Below, piece by piece: positions 8,654-18,100 of a DNA stretch of 64,000 nt (within the stretch, counting starts at the first letter, position 1; each line of letters begins with the position of its first letter). The notes under the pieces were generated by a model. The model worked only from the letters and a program-made list of their open reading frames with translations. It searched no databases and was not told where the DNA came from. Location of the stretch: the NCBI RefSeq assembly GCF_003858635.1, contig NZ_RQJO01000007.1, forward strand, positions 931,941 through 995,940, given 5' to 3'. The stretch is from Larkinella rosea (GTDB lineage Bacteria; Bacteroidota; Bacteroidia; Cytophagales; Spirosomataceae). The position numbers and the translations under genes were made by a program.

Positions 8654-8821
8654 ATGTTCAAGCAATTCATCGATAAAATCCCGGGTGCGGATATCTATAT
8701 GGTGACGTCATTCCTCACTTTTCTGGCCTTTTTCGTGCTGGTTGGGCTCTACCTGCTGATCATGGATAAAAAACATATTCAGTACCTCAGTAAAATGCCG
8801 CTCGACGACCAACCTTCTTAA
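8654..8821 (+). CDS. ccoQ: cbb3 oxidase small subunit CcoQ
   Basis: 55-residue single-pass membrane protein beginning MFKQFIDKIPGADIYMV. A helix (TSFLTFLAFFVLVGLYLLIM) and a charged tail DKKHIQYLSKMPLDD follow. Length, topology and position between ccoNO and ccoP match CcoQ, which stabilises the oxidase. I start at the ATG at 8654. A longer frame open from 8543 runs through the hairpin element and is not plausible. CcoP begins 10 bp after the stop. Confidence 0.88.
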   Translation: MFKQFIDKIPGADIYMVTSFLTFLAFFVLVGLYLLIMDKKHIQYLSKMPLDDQPS

Positions 8822-8831
8822 CCCCCTATTT

Positions 8832-9644
8832 ATGAATCTGTTACTAATTCTGGCCGGAATCGAACCAGATACCCGCTGGTTCAAAATTGACTCGGTAGAC
8901 GACCTGATGCTGGCCATCCTATTCTCGTTCCTACTCGTAGGTGCCTGCTCGTTGCTAGTCGTTGCGGTTCATCTCTACATGACACTCAAGCAGTTAACGG
9001 AATCCAGCCCGATTGCCAAACCCATTGAAAAACCGCTCACGTTCTGGCAGCGGTTTACGGGTCTGGCACCCTTGAAAATGGAACGCGAACTCGTCATGGA
9101 ACACGAATACGATGGGATCGAAGAACTGGATAATCCAACACCGCCCTGGTTCATGACCTTGTTTTACGGTACCATCGGTATTGGGGTGATCTACCTGCTG
9201 ATCTACCACGTATTCAGTGACGGCAACATTATGGTTCGGGAATACACCCAGGACATGGCCATCGCCGAAAAAGAACGCGCAGCTTACATTGCCAAAGTAG
9301 CCGGTTCGATCAACGAAAATACCGTAACGCTACTGAAAACCCCCGATGCCATTGCCGCGGGCAAGGCGGTTTTTACTCAGTTCTGCGTAGCCTGTCACGG
9401 GCAGAATGCCGAGGGAGTCATCGGACCCAACCTGACCGACGCGTACTGGTTACACGGGGGCTCGGTTAAGGCGGTTTTTCAAACCATTACGGATGGTGTT
9501 CCCGAAAAAGGAATGGTGCCCTGGAAAAAACAGCTGAATCCGCTCCAGATCCAGCAGATTGCCAGCTACATCCTGTCTTTACAGGGGTCCAATCCGACCA
9601 ATGCCAAAGAACCGCAGGGTGAAAAAGTGGCTTTAAATGATTAA
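8832..9644 (+). CDS. ccoP: cbb3 oxidase cytochrome c subunit III (CcoP), single haem site
   Basis: 270-residue inner-membrane cytochrome c delivering electrons to CcoNO. It has a TM segment near 25-50, a charged linker, a second TM (FMTLFYGTIGIGVIYLLIYHV) and a C-terminal cytochrome c domain with CVACH at 185-189. PWKKQL near 230 supplies the distal-Met-type region (GMVPW). Proteobacterial CcoP normally carries two CxxCH motifs; this one has only one. It is 10 bp behind ccoQ and presumably in the same operon. Confidence 0.93.
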   Translation: MNLLLILAGIEPDTRWFKIDSVDDLMLAILFSFLLVGACSLLVVAVHLYMTLKQLTESSPIAKPIEKPLTFWQRFTGLAPLKMERELVMEHEYDGIEELDNPTPPWFMTLFYGTIGIGVIYLLIYHVFSDGNIMVREYTQDMAIAEKERAAYIAKVAGSINENTVTLLKTPDAIAAGKAVFTQFCVACHGQNAEGVIGPNLTDAYWLHGGSVKAVFQTITDGVPEKGMVPWKKQLNPLQIQQIASYILSLQGSNPTNAKEPQGEKVALND

Positions 9645-9648
9645 TAAC

Positions 9649-9752
9649 GGTTTCGCGGAGACAAGCAGAGGAAAAACGAGTCAAGCGGAGTTTTATATTG
9701 ATGCCTCTTTCTCTATTCCGCTCAACCGCCGGGTGGCCGCGTCCGTGAAACC
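9649..9752. repeat. Intergenic inverted repeat between ccoP and ccoG
   Basis: GGTTTCGCGGA (9649-9659) pairs with TCCGTGAAACC (9742-9752), 11 bp with one G-T. AGAGG/CCTCT and GCGG/CCGC pairs lie inside. The gap is 123 bp and holds no gene. The sequence differs from the TGACCATTGACC class. It may be an RNA-processing signal or a REP-like remnant. Confidence 0.4.
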
Positions 9753-9767
9753 ACTCTCTTCCAGATT

Positions 9768-11216
9768 ATGAAACCCCAAAAGGATAACTTCCGGGATCAC
9801 CTGCCAAACGCCGACCAGCAGGGAGCGCGGACTTGGCTGTATCCGCGGGCTGAAAAAGGCCGGTTGCTCCGCTGGCGAACAGCCGTGGCCTGGATTCTGC
9901 TTGCCGCTTTGTTTGCCGGTCCATTCCTGAGCATCGACGGTCATCCGCTGTTTTTGTTCAACGTGCTGGAACGCCGGTTTATCTTTTTCGGTGTGCCTTT
10001 TTGGCCGCAGGATTTCTACCTTGTCGCCATCGGGCTGATTACCTTTATCGTCTTCATTGCGCTTTTCACGGTTATTTATGGCCGGGTCTGGTGTGGATGG
10101 GCCTGCCCTCAGACGATTTTCATGGAGATGGTTTTTCGGAAAATCGAAGTCTGGATTGAAGGGGATCATAACGCCCGAAAACGACTCGATGCCGCGCCCT
10201 GGACCGGCGAGAAAATTCTCAAAAAAACCGCCAAGCATACGGTTTTCTTTCTGCTTTCCTTCGTCATCAGCAACCTTTTTCTGGCTTATCTCATTGGTAA
10301 AAACGAGCTTTTTGCCATCATGACCGATAATGTTTCGGGCCATGTGGCCGGACTGGCCTCTATTTTGGGTTTCACCGGCTTGTTTTACCTCGTTTTTGCC
10401 AGGCTTCGGGAAATCGTCTGCACCACGATTTGCCCGTACGGACGGCTTCAAGGGGTTTTGCTGGACAAACACTCACTGGTAGTGGCGTATGATTACGTCC
10501 GTGGTGAACCCCGCGGAAAGATCGTCAGACAGAATCTGTCGCGCGGGCAGCAAGACGATCTGCCGCAACCGTTCAACGCTTCCGGACTCCCAAGCGCCAC
10601 CAAAGGAGACTGCATTGACTGCCTGCTTTGCGTACAGGTGTGTCCGATGGGCATCGACATTCGCAACGGTTCCCAGCTGGAATGTATCAACTGTACATCC
10701 TGCATCGATGCCTGCAACAATGTGATGGACAAAATTCACCGACCGCAGGGGCTGATCCGAATAGACTCGCACGAAGGTATTGAGCAGAAAAAGCCGCTAC
10801 GGTTTACGGGCCGCATGAAAGCCTATTCTGCGGTGTTGACGGCATTAATCGGCGTATTGGTTTATTTACTGGTCAGTCGTCCCGATGTTCAGACCACGGT
10901 TTTGCGGGCACCAGGCCAGTTGTTTCAGCGGGAAAAGGAGGGTGAAATCTCCAATCTTTATACCATTGAAATAATCAATAAAACGTACCACAACCTGCCG
11001 GTTTCCTTTCGAATCAAGTACCCGCATGCCCGCATTCACCTGGTTCAGGCGATTCGGCAAGTGCCGTCGAATGAAATGGCCAAAGGTGTTTTTTTTATCC
11101 GGATTCCGGAAAATGCCATACGTCAGAACAGCACGAAACTGACCGTGGAAGTGCTGTCCAAAAATGAAGTGATTGATCGCGTCCAGACCACCTTTTTAGG
11201 TCCTGGCCCCTTTTAA
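9768..11216 (+). CDS. ccoG: cbb3 assembly polyferredoxin CcoG (FixG/RdxA)
   Basis: 482-residue inner-membrane iron-sulfur protein. CcoG homologues reduce Cu(II) to Cu(I) during cbb3 assembly. Helices lie near 40-60, 85-105, 155-180 and 190-215. The membrane-side CGWACPQTIFMEM has C109 and C113. A 2[4Fe-4S] ferredoxin domain starts at C282 (CIDCLLCVQVCP) and continues CINCTSCIDAC. One more TM near 345-365 and a C-terminal immunoglobulin-like domain follow. Length and domain order match FixG. Downstream are ccoH and the TauE-like gene with small gaps. Confidence 0.95.
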   Translation: MKPQKDNFRDHLPNADQQGARTWLYPRAEKGRLLRWRTAVAWILLAALFAGPFLSIDGHPLFLFNVLERRFIFFGVPFWPQDFYLVAIGLITFIVFIALFTVIYGRVWCGWACPQTIFMEMVFRKIEVWIEGDHNARKRLDAAPWTGEKILKKTAKHTVFFLLSFVISNLFLAYLIGKNELFAIMTDNVSGHVAGLASILGFTGLFYLVFARLREIVCTTICPYGRLQGVLLDKHSLVVAYDYVRGEPRGKIVRQNLSRGQQDDLPQPFNASGLPSATKGDCIDCLLCVQVCPMGIDIRNGSQLECINCTSCIDACNNVMDKIHRPQGLIRIDSHEGIEQKKPLRFTGRMKAYSAVLTALIGVLVYLLVSRPDVQTTVLRAPGQLFQREKEGEISNLYTIEIINKTYHNLPVSFRIKYPHARIHLVQAIRQVPSNEMAKGVFFIRIPENAIRQNSTKLTVEVLSKNEVIDRVQTTFLGPGPF

Positions 11217-11251
11217 CGGGCAATTGCTTCCAAACTTAAAACCGTACTCAA

Positions 11252-11683
11252 ATGAACTGGGGGAAAAGCATTGTGCTCATTTTTATTCTCTTTGCCGGAT
11301 TTATCAGCACGCTGGTCGTTCTCATGTCCCGGCAGCGGGTCGATTTGGTTCGCGACGATTATTACCAGAACGAACTGGTTTATCAGCGACAGATTGAGCG
11401 AATTGCCCGGACCCAACGGCTTGGCAAATCGGTTCACCTAACCTATCAACCGACCCGGCAGCAGATGGCGGTTTTGTTGCCCGATTCGCTACAAACGGGT
11501 GAAGTTCTGTTTTATCGCCCATCTGATCGAACGCTCGACTTCCGCGTTCGGCTGAACGCCAACGACCAACGGATTCAAATCATCCCGGCGACCGATCTGA
11601 AAAAAGGTTTCTGGAAAGCCGAATTTAGCTGGACGGACGGCCAGTCCGAGTTTTTTTCATTCAGTGAAGTTTCCATTCAATAA
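11252..11683 (+). CDS. ccoH: FixH/CcoH family protein
   Basis: 143-residue protein with one N-terminal TM (WGKSIVLIFILFAGFISTLVVLM) and a periplasmic domain starting SRQRVDLVRDDYYQNELVYQRQIERI, the typical FixH signature in Bacteroidota. CcoH is an assembly or stability factor of cbb3 oxidase. It starts 35 bp after the ccoG stop and ends 18 bp before the next gene, consistent with one transcript. Confidence 0.88.
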   Translation: MNWGKSIVLIFILFAGFISTLVVLMSRQRVDLVRDDYYQNELVYQRQIERIARTQRLGKSVHLTYQPTRQQMAVLLPDSLQTGEVLFYRPSDRTLDFRVRLNANDQRIQIIPATDLKKGFWKAEFSWTDGQSEFFSFSEVSIQ

Positions 11684-11701
11684 CTTGATTTACACCACCG
11701 A

Positions 11702-12394
11702 ATGAACGTCTGGTATAGTACGGCCTTGATGACCGGTTTTGCCGGAAGCCTGCACTGCATCGGCATGTGCGGCCCGTTGGTGATGGCGCTGCCGGTCGGG
11801 CGATTGCCAAAAATCCAGCGGCTACCGGCGGTTTTTCTGTATCATTCCGGACGACTGGGGGGCTATGCTCTCCTCGGTGCACTGGGCGGCTTATCGGGTA
11901 AAGGCTTGCTTTTGGCGGGTCTGCAACGTCCGGTTTCCATCGGTGCGGGCCTGCTACTGTTGGTTTGGGTACTGAATCGACGTTTTTTTTCTTTCCTCCC
12001 CTCTTTTGCTTTTGCCCGACAGCTTACGGCCCCCCTTTCGCGGCTGTTGATTCGCCCGACCTTACCAGGCTTTGTCGGAGCCGGTTTTTTCAACGGCTTG
12101 CTGCCCTGCGGTTTTGTGTACCTGGCGTTGACGGGCGCGCTGGCGCAGTCGACCATTCCGTCCGGAGCAATTTACATGGCATTATATGGTTTTGGAACCT
12201 TACCGGCCTTACTGGCTATTCGCTTCTTCCAGAAGTTATTTTCGCCGAAACTGCGAAACCGGTTTAATCGGTTACTACCGGTTCTGACCGTGCTTCTGGC
12301 TTTGCTGTTAATTGGTCGGGGCATCCGATCGTACGGGTTGACCACGGCGACTCCTCAGCCAGCCGTTCCGATTTGTCATGGTTGGGCACCCTGA
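11702..12394 (+). CDS. TauE/SafE-like (UreH-domain) membrane protein of the cbb3 cluster
   Basis: 230-residue polytopic inner-membrane protein with about six helices. The N-terminus has the conserved GSLHCIGMCGPLVMALP, with a Cx3C pair, and a second FNGLLPCGFVYLALTGAL motif lies mid-protein. Proteins of this type are usually annotated as sulfite exporter TauE/SafE family and recur downstream of ccoGH in Bacteroidota. The Cys pair and context suggest metal or thiol transport for oxidase assembly, which is inference. It is the last gene of the putative operon. I found no clear terminator after it. Confidence 0.8.
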   Translation: MNVWYSTALMTGFAGSLHCIGMCGPLVMALPVGRLPKIQRLPAVFLYHSGRLGGYALLGALGGLSGKGLLLAGLQRPVSIGAGLLLLVWVLNRRFFSFLPSFAFARQLTAPLSRLLIRPTLPGFVGAGFFNGLLPCGFVYLALTGALAQSTIPSGAIYMALYGFGTLPALLAIRFFQKLFSPKLRNRFNRLLPVLTVLLALLLIGRGIRSYGLTTATPQPAVPICHGWAP

Positions 12395-12577
12395 GATCGA
12401 ACCGGAGACCCTGGTTTTCTAACCCAATCTGGCATTTCCAATGCGTATGTAGAGGCCGTTTTTAATTAAAAATTCAACCGGCAGAAAAACAATCCAACGG
12501 CCAGCTACTTTTTAGGGTCCAAGCTAAACCCGCAAGGGCTTTCATTGTCCAACCCGCATAAAATTGTAGTTTACGCT

Positions 12578-13762
12578 ATGTTTCGCCTGGTGCTTTTGTC
12601 CGGACTCTTCGCGCTTCTGCTGGATGGGTGCAGCAGCGGCAAAACCGCTCTAAAGCGGGGCCAGTTTGACCTGGCGGTTAAGCGGGCGTCGCACCGACTG
12701 ACACAATCGCGCGGGCTTTTTAAACGGGGCTATGAAACCGCACCGCTGGTGTTAAAAGAAGCCTTTATCCATGCCTACAATCAGCACCAGACCGCTATTC
12801 GAAAACTCACTTCAGCTGCGGACTCGAACCAACCGTTTCGTTGGGAAACCGTATTTCAGGAATACACCCACCTGCAAACGCTGACAAACGACGCCCGACG
12901 CGGGTTTGCTGCGCATTGTTCAACCTGCGAAGAGTGGCTGGCGGCTTACCCCGCTTCGTACTCGGACCGGCTCAATGAAGTCCGCGAACTGGCGGCAGCC
13001 GACCGTTACAACGTTGCAGAACAAGCCTTTCCGTATCGTGAAGAAAACCGCCTGGCCGCCAAAGAAGCTTATTTGAGTTACCAGAAAGCCGTGGATTGGG
13101 TACCTGATTACCGCCACGCCAGTGCGAAAGCCCAGGAAGCTCTGCCATTTGCCATTCTGCGGGTGGTTGTCGAACCGATCAGTCCGACGAATGAAATCAG
13201 TCCCCAGCAAAACAGCGAATTAGAACACCTTATTTACCAGAACGTGGCCCAGCGCTCCAAGCCATCGCCTTTCGTTCAGCTTTACCCCTCCTCAAAACCG
13301 CCGGACATATACCTGCCGGTTCATCAGGTCGTCCAAATGCAGGTCATCCATTATTTACCATTTGACGAAACCAGGACTTCCTCATCAACTACTATCTACA
13401 GCAATCAGTTGTATAAGGTGGGTGAGAAAAAAATCAATGATTCGACCAAAGTCGATGTCATGGAGAAAGTTAAAGGAACCTTAACGACCTATCGGTTGGA
13501 AATCCGGGCCGGACTGGACTTACGTATGCGGGCGCTGGATCTCTCATCCGGAAAAGTGTTGTGGGAAGAACCGGTTTACGAGCGCGAATCCTGGGAGACC
13601 ACCTGGGAGACCTTCAGTGGTGACGATCGGGCACTCAACGGAAGCTCCCTGAAAAGTGCCGATCCGTTTTCGCCATCCCGGTGGAAACTCTACCGTAACC
13701 TGCGCGACGGGCTCGCTTCGAGTGTGGCCCAGCGATTGCAATCAAAGTATAAACGTGATTAG
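12578..13762 (+). CDS. Uncharacterised lipoprotein
   Basis: 394-residue protein I do not recognise. It starts MFRLVLLSGLFALLLDGC, a signal peptide whose lipobox cysteine is followed by SSGK. An in-frame TTG at 12545 would add 11 residues, but that makes a poorer signal peptide. The mature part is helical and charged, with tandem helix-like stretches to about residue 190. A mixed C-terminal half contains LRAGLDLRMRALDLSSGKVLWEEPVYE, reminiscent of domains in envelope-assembly lipoproteins. It has its own 180-bp upstream region and a strong terminator at 13796, so it is probably monocistronic. Confidence 0.65.
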   Translation: MFRLVLLSGLFALLLDGCSSGKTALKRGQFDLAVKRASHRLTQSRGLFKRGYETAPLVLKEAFIHAYNQHQTAIRKLTSAADSNQPFRWETVFQEYTHLQTLTNDARRGFAAHCSTCEEWLAAYPASYSDRLNEVRELAAADRYNVAEQAFPYREENRLAAKEAYLSYQKAVDWVPDYRHASAKAQEALPFAILRVVVEPISPTNEISPQQNSELEHLIYQNVAQRSKPSPFVQLYPSSKPPDIYLPVHQVVQMQVIHYLPFDETRTSSSTTIYSNQLYKVGEKKINDSTKVDVMEKVKGTLTTYRLEIRAGLDLRMRALDLSSGKVLWEEPVYERESWETTWETFSGDDRALNGSSLKSADPFSPSRWKLYRNLRDGLASSVAQRLQSKYKRD

Positions 13763-13795
13763 CCCTGCTGTTGCGCGATTCGGTGGCTCGCAAAC

Positions 13796-13829
13796 AAAAA
13801 CGGGAAACCGCAGTGGTTTCCCGTTTTTT
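13796..13829. terminator. Bidirectional terminator
   Basis: CGGGAAACC (13801-13809) pairs with GGTTTCCCG (13815-13823). It is flanked by AAAAA on the left and TTTTTT on the right, so it works on both strands. It lies between the convergent lipoprotein genes ending at 13762 and 13932. Confidence 0.88.
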
Positions 13830-13931
13830 CAAAGAAATAGCTAACGTAGGACAGAAAAATGGGATTCAATTTCATTTAGGCTGCCAGCCTTCCCGCGGTC
13901 TTCCATTCAGCGGTCAAAACTGTGCGATTCA

Positions 13932-14828
13932 TTAATAATTCTCGTATTCATATTGCAGGGTTTCCGTCACGTTGCCCCCTTCTGTTGTCGTACGGGTAAG
14001 AGGCAAATTGGCCGCGTTGTAGGTATACGCGTAGGTCCTGGTTCCGTCCGACGTCACATTATTTTCGCTCAGGTTAAATACATTATCAATCCCGCCATAA
14101 TAGGTGTAATACCGAAAGATGCCGGAAAGCGGATTCGATAGAACCGTAAATGGAGCCGGAATGACAAAGACGCCATAAAAAGGGTTTTGGCTGGTGTCGA
14201 ACGTATAATCAGTCGTTAATGTACCAACGGAGGGCGTTCCTGGCGGTGTGCGTGTCAAGGTAGTGGTTGTAAAGATTTTGGTTACATTATTCCCCGTATA
14301 AGTATACTCCAGTTCTTCCTGGTAACTAACCGGGAAAAGCGAAAAGGTTCTGGTGCTGTTTATCAACTGGTTAGAAGGGTTATACTGAAATTTCACTTTC
14401 CACTTGTTGTTGTCATCCGAGGAATTATTGACGTAGTTTAGTTCCGCAACCTTTCCCGCATCAGTATAGGTATACGTATAGGTCTCCTCTGGATCTGGCG
14501 TCCCCCCTTGCTGCTTAATCACCCGCTTAAGCTGGCTCAGACGATTTTGTCCATCATACGTAAAAACGCTGTTTTCAGATGGAGCGTCCGCATTAGCGGG
14601 CGAAACCGAGGTTACAATTCCACTCAGGCGTCCCTGCCCGTCATAACTGAAGGCACTCACTTTTTGAGCGGCACTGATTCGCCCCCCGTTATCAGACAAA
14701 ACCTGCGTGATGGATTTAACGCGCAACTTGTCAGTTGGCGAACCCGGTATCTGGTGATCGGAACAATTAACTAAACCGACAGCCAGCAGGCCGAACAGGG
14801 TTGCCCGAAGTAAATACGTAATTTTCAT
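13932..14828 (-). CDS. YD-repeat-like lipoprotein
   Basis: 298 residues. The signal peptide (MKITYLLRATLFGLLAVGLVNC) ends in a lipobox. The mature part is a run of beta-strand units resembling RHS/YD repeats: FSYDGQGRLSGI, FTYDGQNRLSQL, YTYTDAGKVAEL and FQYNPSNQLI, ending YAYTYNAANLPLTRTTTEGG. This architecture recurs in Bacteroidota surface lipoproteins of unknown function (DUF4595-like). It is much too short for a toxin-encapsulating RHS shell. It lies downstream of the large hybrid sensor on the same strand but 290 bp away, so co-regulation is unclear. Confidence 0.65.
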   Translation of the reverse strand: MKITYLLRATLFGLLAVGLVNCSDHQIPGSPTDKLRVKSITQVLSDNGGRISAAQKVSAFSYDGQGRLSGIVTSVSPANADAPSENSVFTYDGQNRLSQLKRVIKQQGGTPDPEETYTYTYTDAGKVAELNYVNNSSDDNNKWKVKFQYNPSNQLINSTRTFSLFPVSYQEELEYTYTGNNVTKIFTTTTLTRTPPGTPSVGTLTTDYTFDTSQNPFYGVFVIPAPFTVLSNPLSGIFRYYTYYGGIDNVFNLSENNVTSDGTRTYAYTYNAANLPLTRTTTEGGNVTETLQYEYENY

Positions 14829-15115
14829 AGCGTGTGAAAGTCTTGTTTTGATTTTTCAGTAGTACAGAGAAAATTTTGTTGATTATGACTATGAATCGGT
14901 ACCATTCATAAAAGGTGAATGATTTTTTTCACAGCCTAATGCAATCTCAGCACACGCATACGTATTGGAAAGGTTTTCAAAAAAATGGTGTGGATACGAA
15001 ACCGTTTAACTTGTGGTCAAAGGTCACTTTTTATCCGTGGGAAGGCTGTCAGTTTGGGGACATTAATTGTCAAATTTGGGGCATTTTACCTATAAAAAGG
15101 CGATTAAAACCTTTC

Positions 15116-18100
15116 TTACCCATTTTTGCCCCGACTCGCCAGGTATTCGGTGGGCGTTTGCTGGTAAATTTCCTTGAAGACCATCGAGAAATGGGATGGC
15201 GTGCTGAATCCGGTTAAATCGGCGGTTTCGGCCACACTTTTACCGGCCAGAAGCAACTCAACACCTTTCCGAATCCGGTATTGCCGGATCAGGTCCGTCG
15301 GAGCCAATTGAATCAAACTCTGGATTTTCCGGTATAAAGTTTTCCGATTCATGGCTAGCTTATCAGCCAGCCAGTCTACACCAATCGAAGAATCATCCAG
15401 GTTTTCTTCCAGCAGCGCATAAATTCGCTCCAGAAACGGGTCGGTTTTTACCGCTGATACCGGTTTCTCCTGCCGGACATCCGAAATATCGGACAAATTA
15501 AACTGCTGACGGTAGAACTCACCGAGTTTCTGCTGCCGGTTCACCAGGTTTTGAATCCTCAGCTGAAGTTCCGCCATATTGAATGGCTTGGACAAGTATT
15601 CATCGGCTCCTTGCTGTAATCCCAGCATTCGACTCGGTTGAGCGGTTTTGGCCGTCAGCATGACAACGGCGATGTGATCGGTTCCTGAATTTTCTTTAAC
15701 CAGCCGACACAATTCATTGCCATCGAGTCGGGGCATCATCACATCGGTCAGGATGATATCAGGCAATTCAGCCTGGGCGATTTCCCACCCTTCCAGTCCA
15801 TCTACTGCTTGAAAAACCGTATACGACGCATTTAATTCACTGACCAAAAAATCCCTCAATTCCTCATTGTCCTCCACTATCAGAATGCGGGGCATAGCGA
15901 ATCCGTCGCCGGACGTTTTCGGAAGGGCAGTCGATTTTGTCGAAATCTCTGTCTCTAGCTGAAATGCCGGTTTGTTGTAACCCGGCCGAAGCGGTAAGGA
16001 CTCCACCGCTAAAACCTGCGCAACGGGCAACATCCATTCAAAAGTGGTTCCGGCTCCCACCTTACTGTCTACGGAAATAGTGCCGCCCAGTAATTGAATC
16101 AATTCGTTGACCAGGGCCAGCCCCAGGCCCGTTCCTTCGTGGGCCCGCGTGGTAGAGGTGTCAGCCTGATAAAACCGGTCAAAAATATGCGGGAGTTTCT
16201 CCTTACTAATACCGATTCCGGAATCAACGAGCTGAAACTGAACACCGGTCATTTCGTCGTCGGTCCAAACCGGGTTGGTCGTAAGGGTAATGCTTCCACC
16301 CGCTTCCGTAAATTTGAGTGCGTTTGCCACTAAATTCGTTATAATTTTCTCCCATTTATCAGCGTCAAACACATGCTCGCTCGATGGAAAGTCATTCAAC
16401 GTATACGTAAGCTTGACGCGTTTATGATCCGCTGCTTGTTGAAAAACCGCGATGGTTTGCTCAATAAACTCCCTGACCTGCCCCCGCACATTAACGATAG
16501 TCATAAATTGTCCTTCCAGTTTGGCCAGATCCAGCAATTGATTAATCAGCCGCAGAAGTTTTTCCGCATTCCGATAAACCAGCGCCAACACGGCACCGTC
16601 GAACTGTTTTTCCTGAAGCAATTTCTCCACCGGCGCAATAATCAACGAAAGCGGAGTTCGAAATTCATGGGTAATATTGGAAAAAAAGCGGGTTTTCAAC
16701 TCATCGACCGCTTTTAGTTGTTCCGCCTGCCGACGATTCAGTTCAAGCTCCTGACGTTGCCGGATTCGATGAGTCGAATAGCGGATGTATCCCCCGATGG
16801 CTCCGGCCGCCAATAGCACATACCCAACATACGCAATCCAGCTTGACCACCATGGCGGCAACACAATGAGTTGGAGTGAGGCTTCATCTGTCGTCCAGAA
16901 ACCATTGCTGTTGGCAGCTCTTACCCGAAACGTGTAGGTACCCGGCGACAAACTATTGAAATTGACAATGGTTCGGTTCCCATTCTCGACCCAATCGTCA
17001 TTTAGTCCATCCAGTTTGTAAGTATATTGATTCTGTTCGGGATGTTCGTAGGCCAAAGCCGCAAAGCCAATCGTCAACAGGTTTTCATTGTGCTTTAAAT
17101 AAACGATTGTATCCGTAAGCGCCCGCTCCTGATCCATAACCGTCAGTTTCGTGATATGCACCGGGAAAGGGAGTGTGTCGTCTTTAATCTGGGCGGGGTT
17201 AAACTGAACTATTCCATTATCCGTCCCAAAAATGAGTTGGTTACCGTGTCTAAAGACATCGTTCTGCTTGAACTCATTACTGGGCAATCCGTCCGACACT
17301 TTGTAGGTATGAATTGTTCTGGCCGATGGATTAAACCGGCAAAGGCCGTCGTTCGTACCCAACCAGAGATCCCCCGATTCATCAGAAATAATGCAGAAAA
17401 TCGTCGTACCGGGAATGCCATTCTGGTGGGTAATGGCGCTAAAACGACCGGTTTTCGGATCCAATCGGTTTAAACCGCCCCGATGTGTTCCGATCCAGAT
17501 GATCCCGCTCGGGTCCTCATAAATGGTATGAATATCGTTACTGCTAAGTTGCCCCGCGCCACCGGCCGTGTAGCGGGTTATTTGCCCGGTTTTCGGATTT
17601 AGCTTGCAAAGACCCAATCGATGGATGACCAGCCAGACGTCTCCAGATTTGCTAACCAGAATACTGTATACGTCCTTGTCCGGAATGCTGTTCGGATTCT
17701 CCGGCTGGATGGAATGATACGTGAATTGGTGAGTCTTGCGATTAAAGGATGCAAATCCATTGTCACCACCCACCCAGATGTCCCCTGTAAGTTTATTTCC
17801 TTCCGTTCGTCCGCTGATAAACTGGGCTGAGATTTTTGAAGGATAGGCAGTAAACCGGTTGGTAATCAGATCATAATGATATAAACCATACAGCGAACCG
17901 AACCAGATTCCGTTCGAACCATCGGCCAGAAATGAGGTTATATCCCGGGAATAAGGTCCATTAACCGGCAGGATATGGGGCTGAACATTCTCCAGACGGC
18001 TCTGATCAGCGGATAAGCGGTACAGATCCGGGGAGTTATTGAACCAAATTTGTCCGCGTGAATCTTTGAAAACCGAATAAGCCCGGTTTTCGGGAACACT

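Noticed and set aside
13932-14828. RHS toxin or polymorphic toxin gene
   Set aside because: YD-like units are present, but the protein is only 298 residues with a lipoprotein signal and lacks the RHS core and toxin tip. No immunity gene is adjacent.
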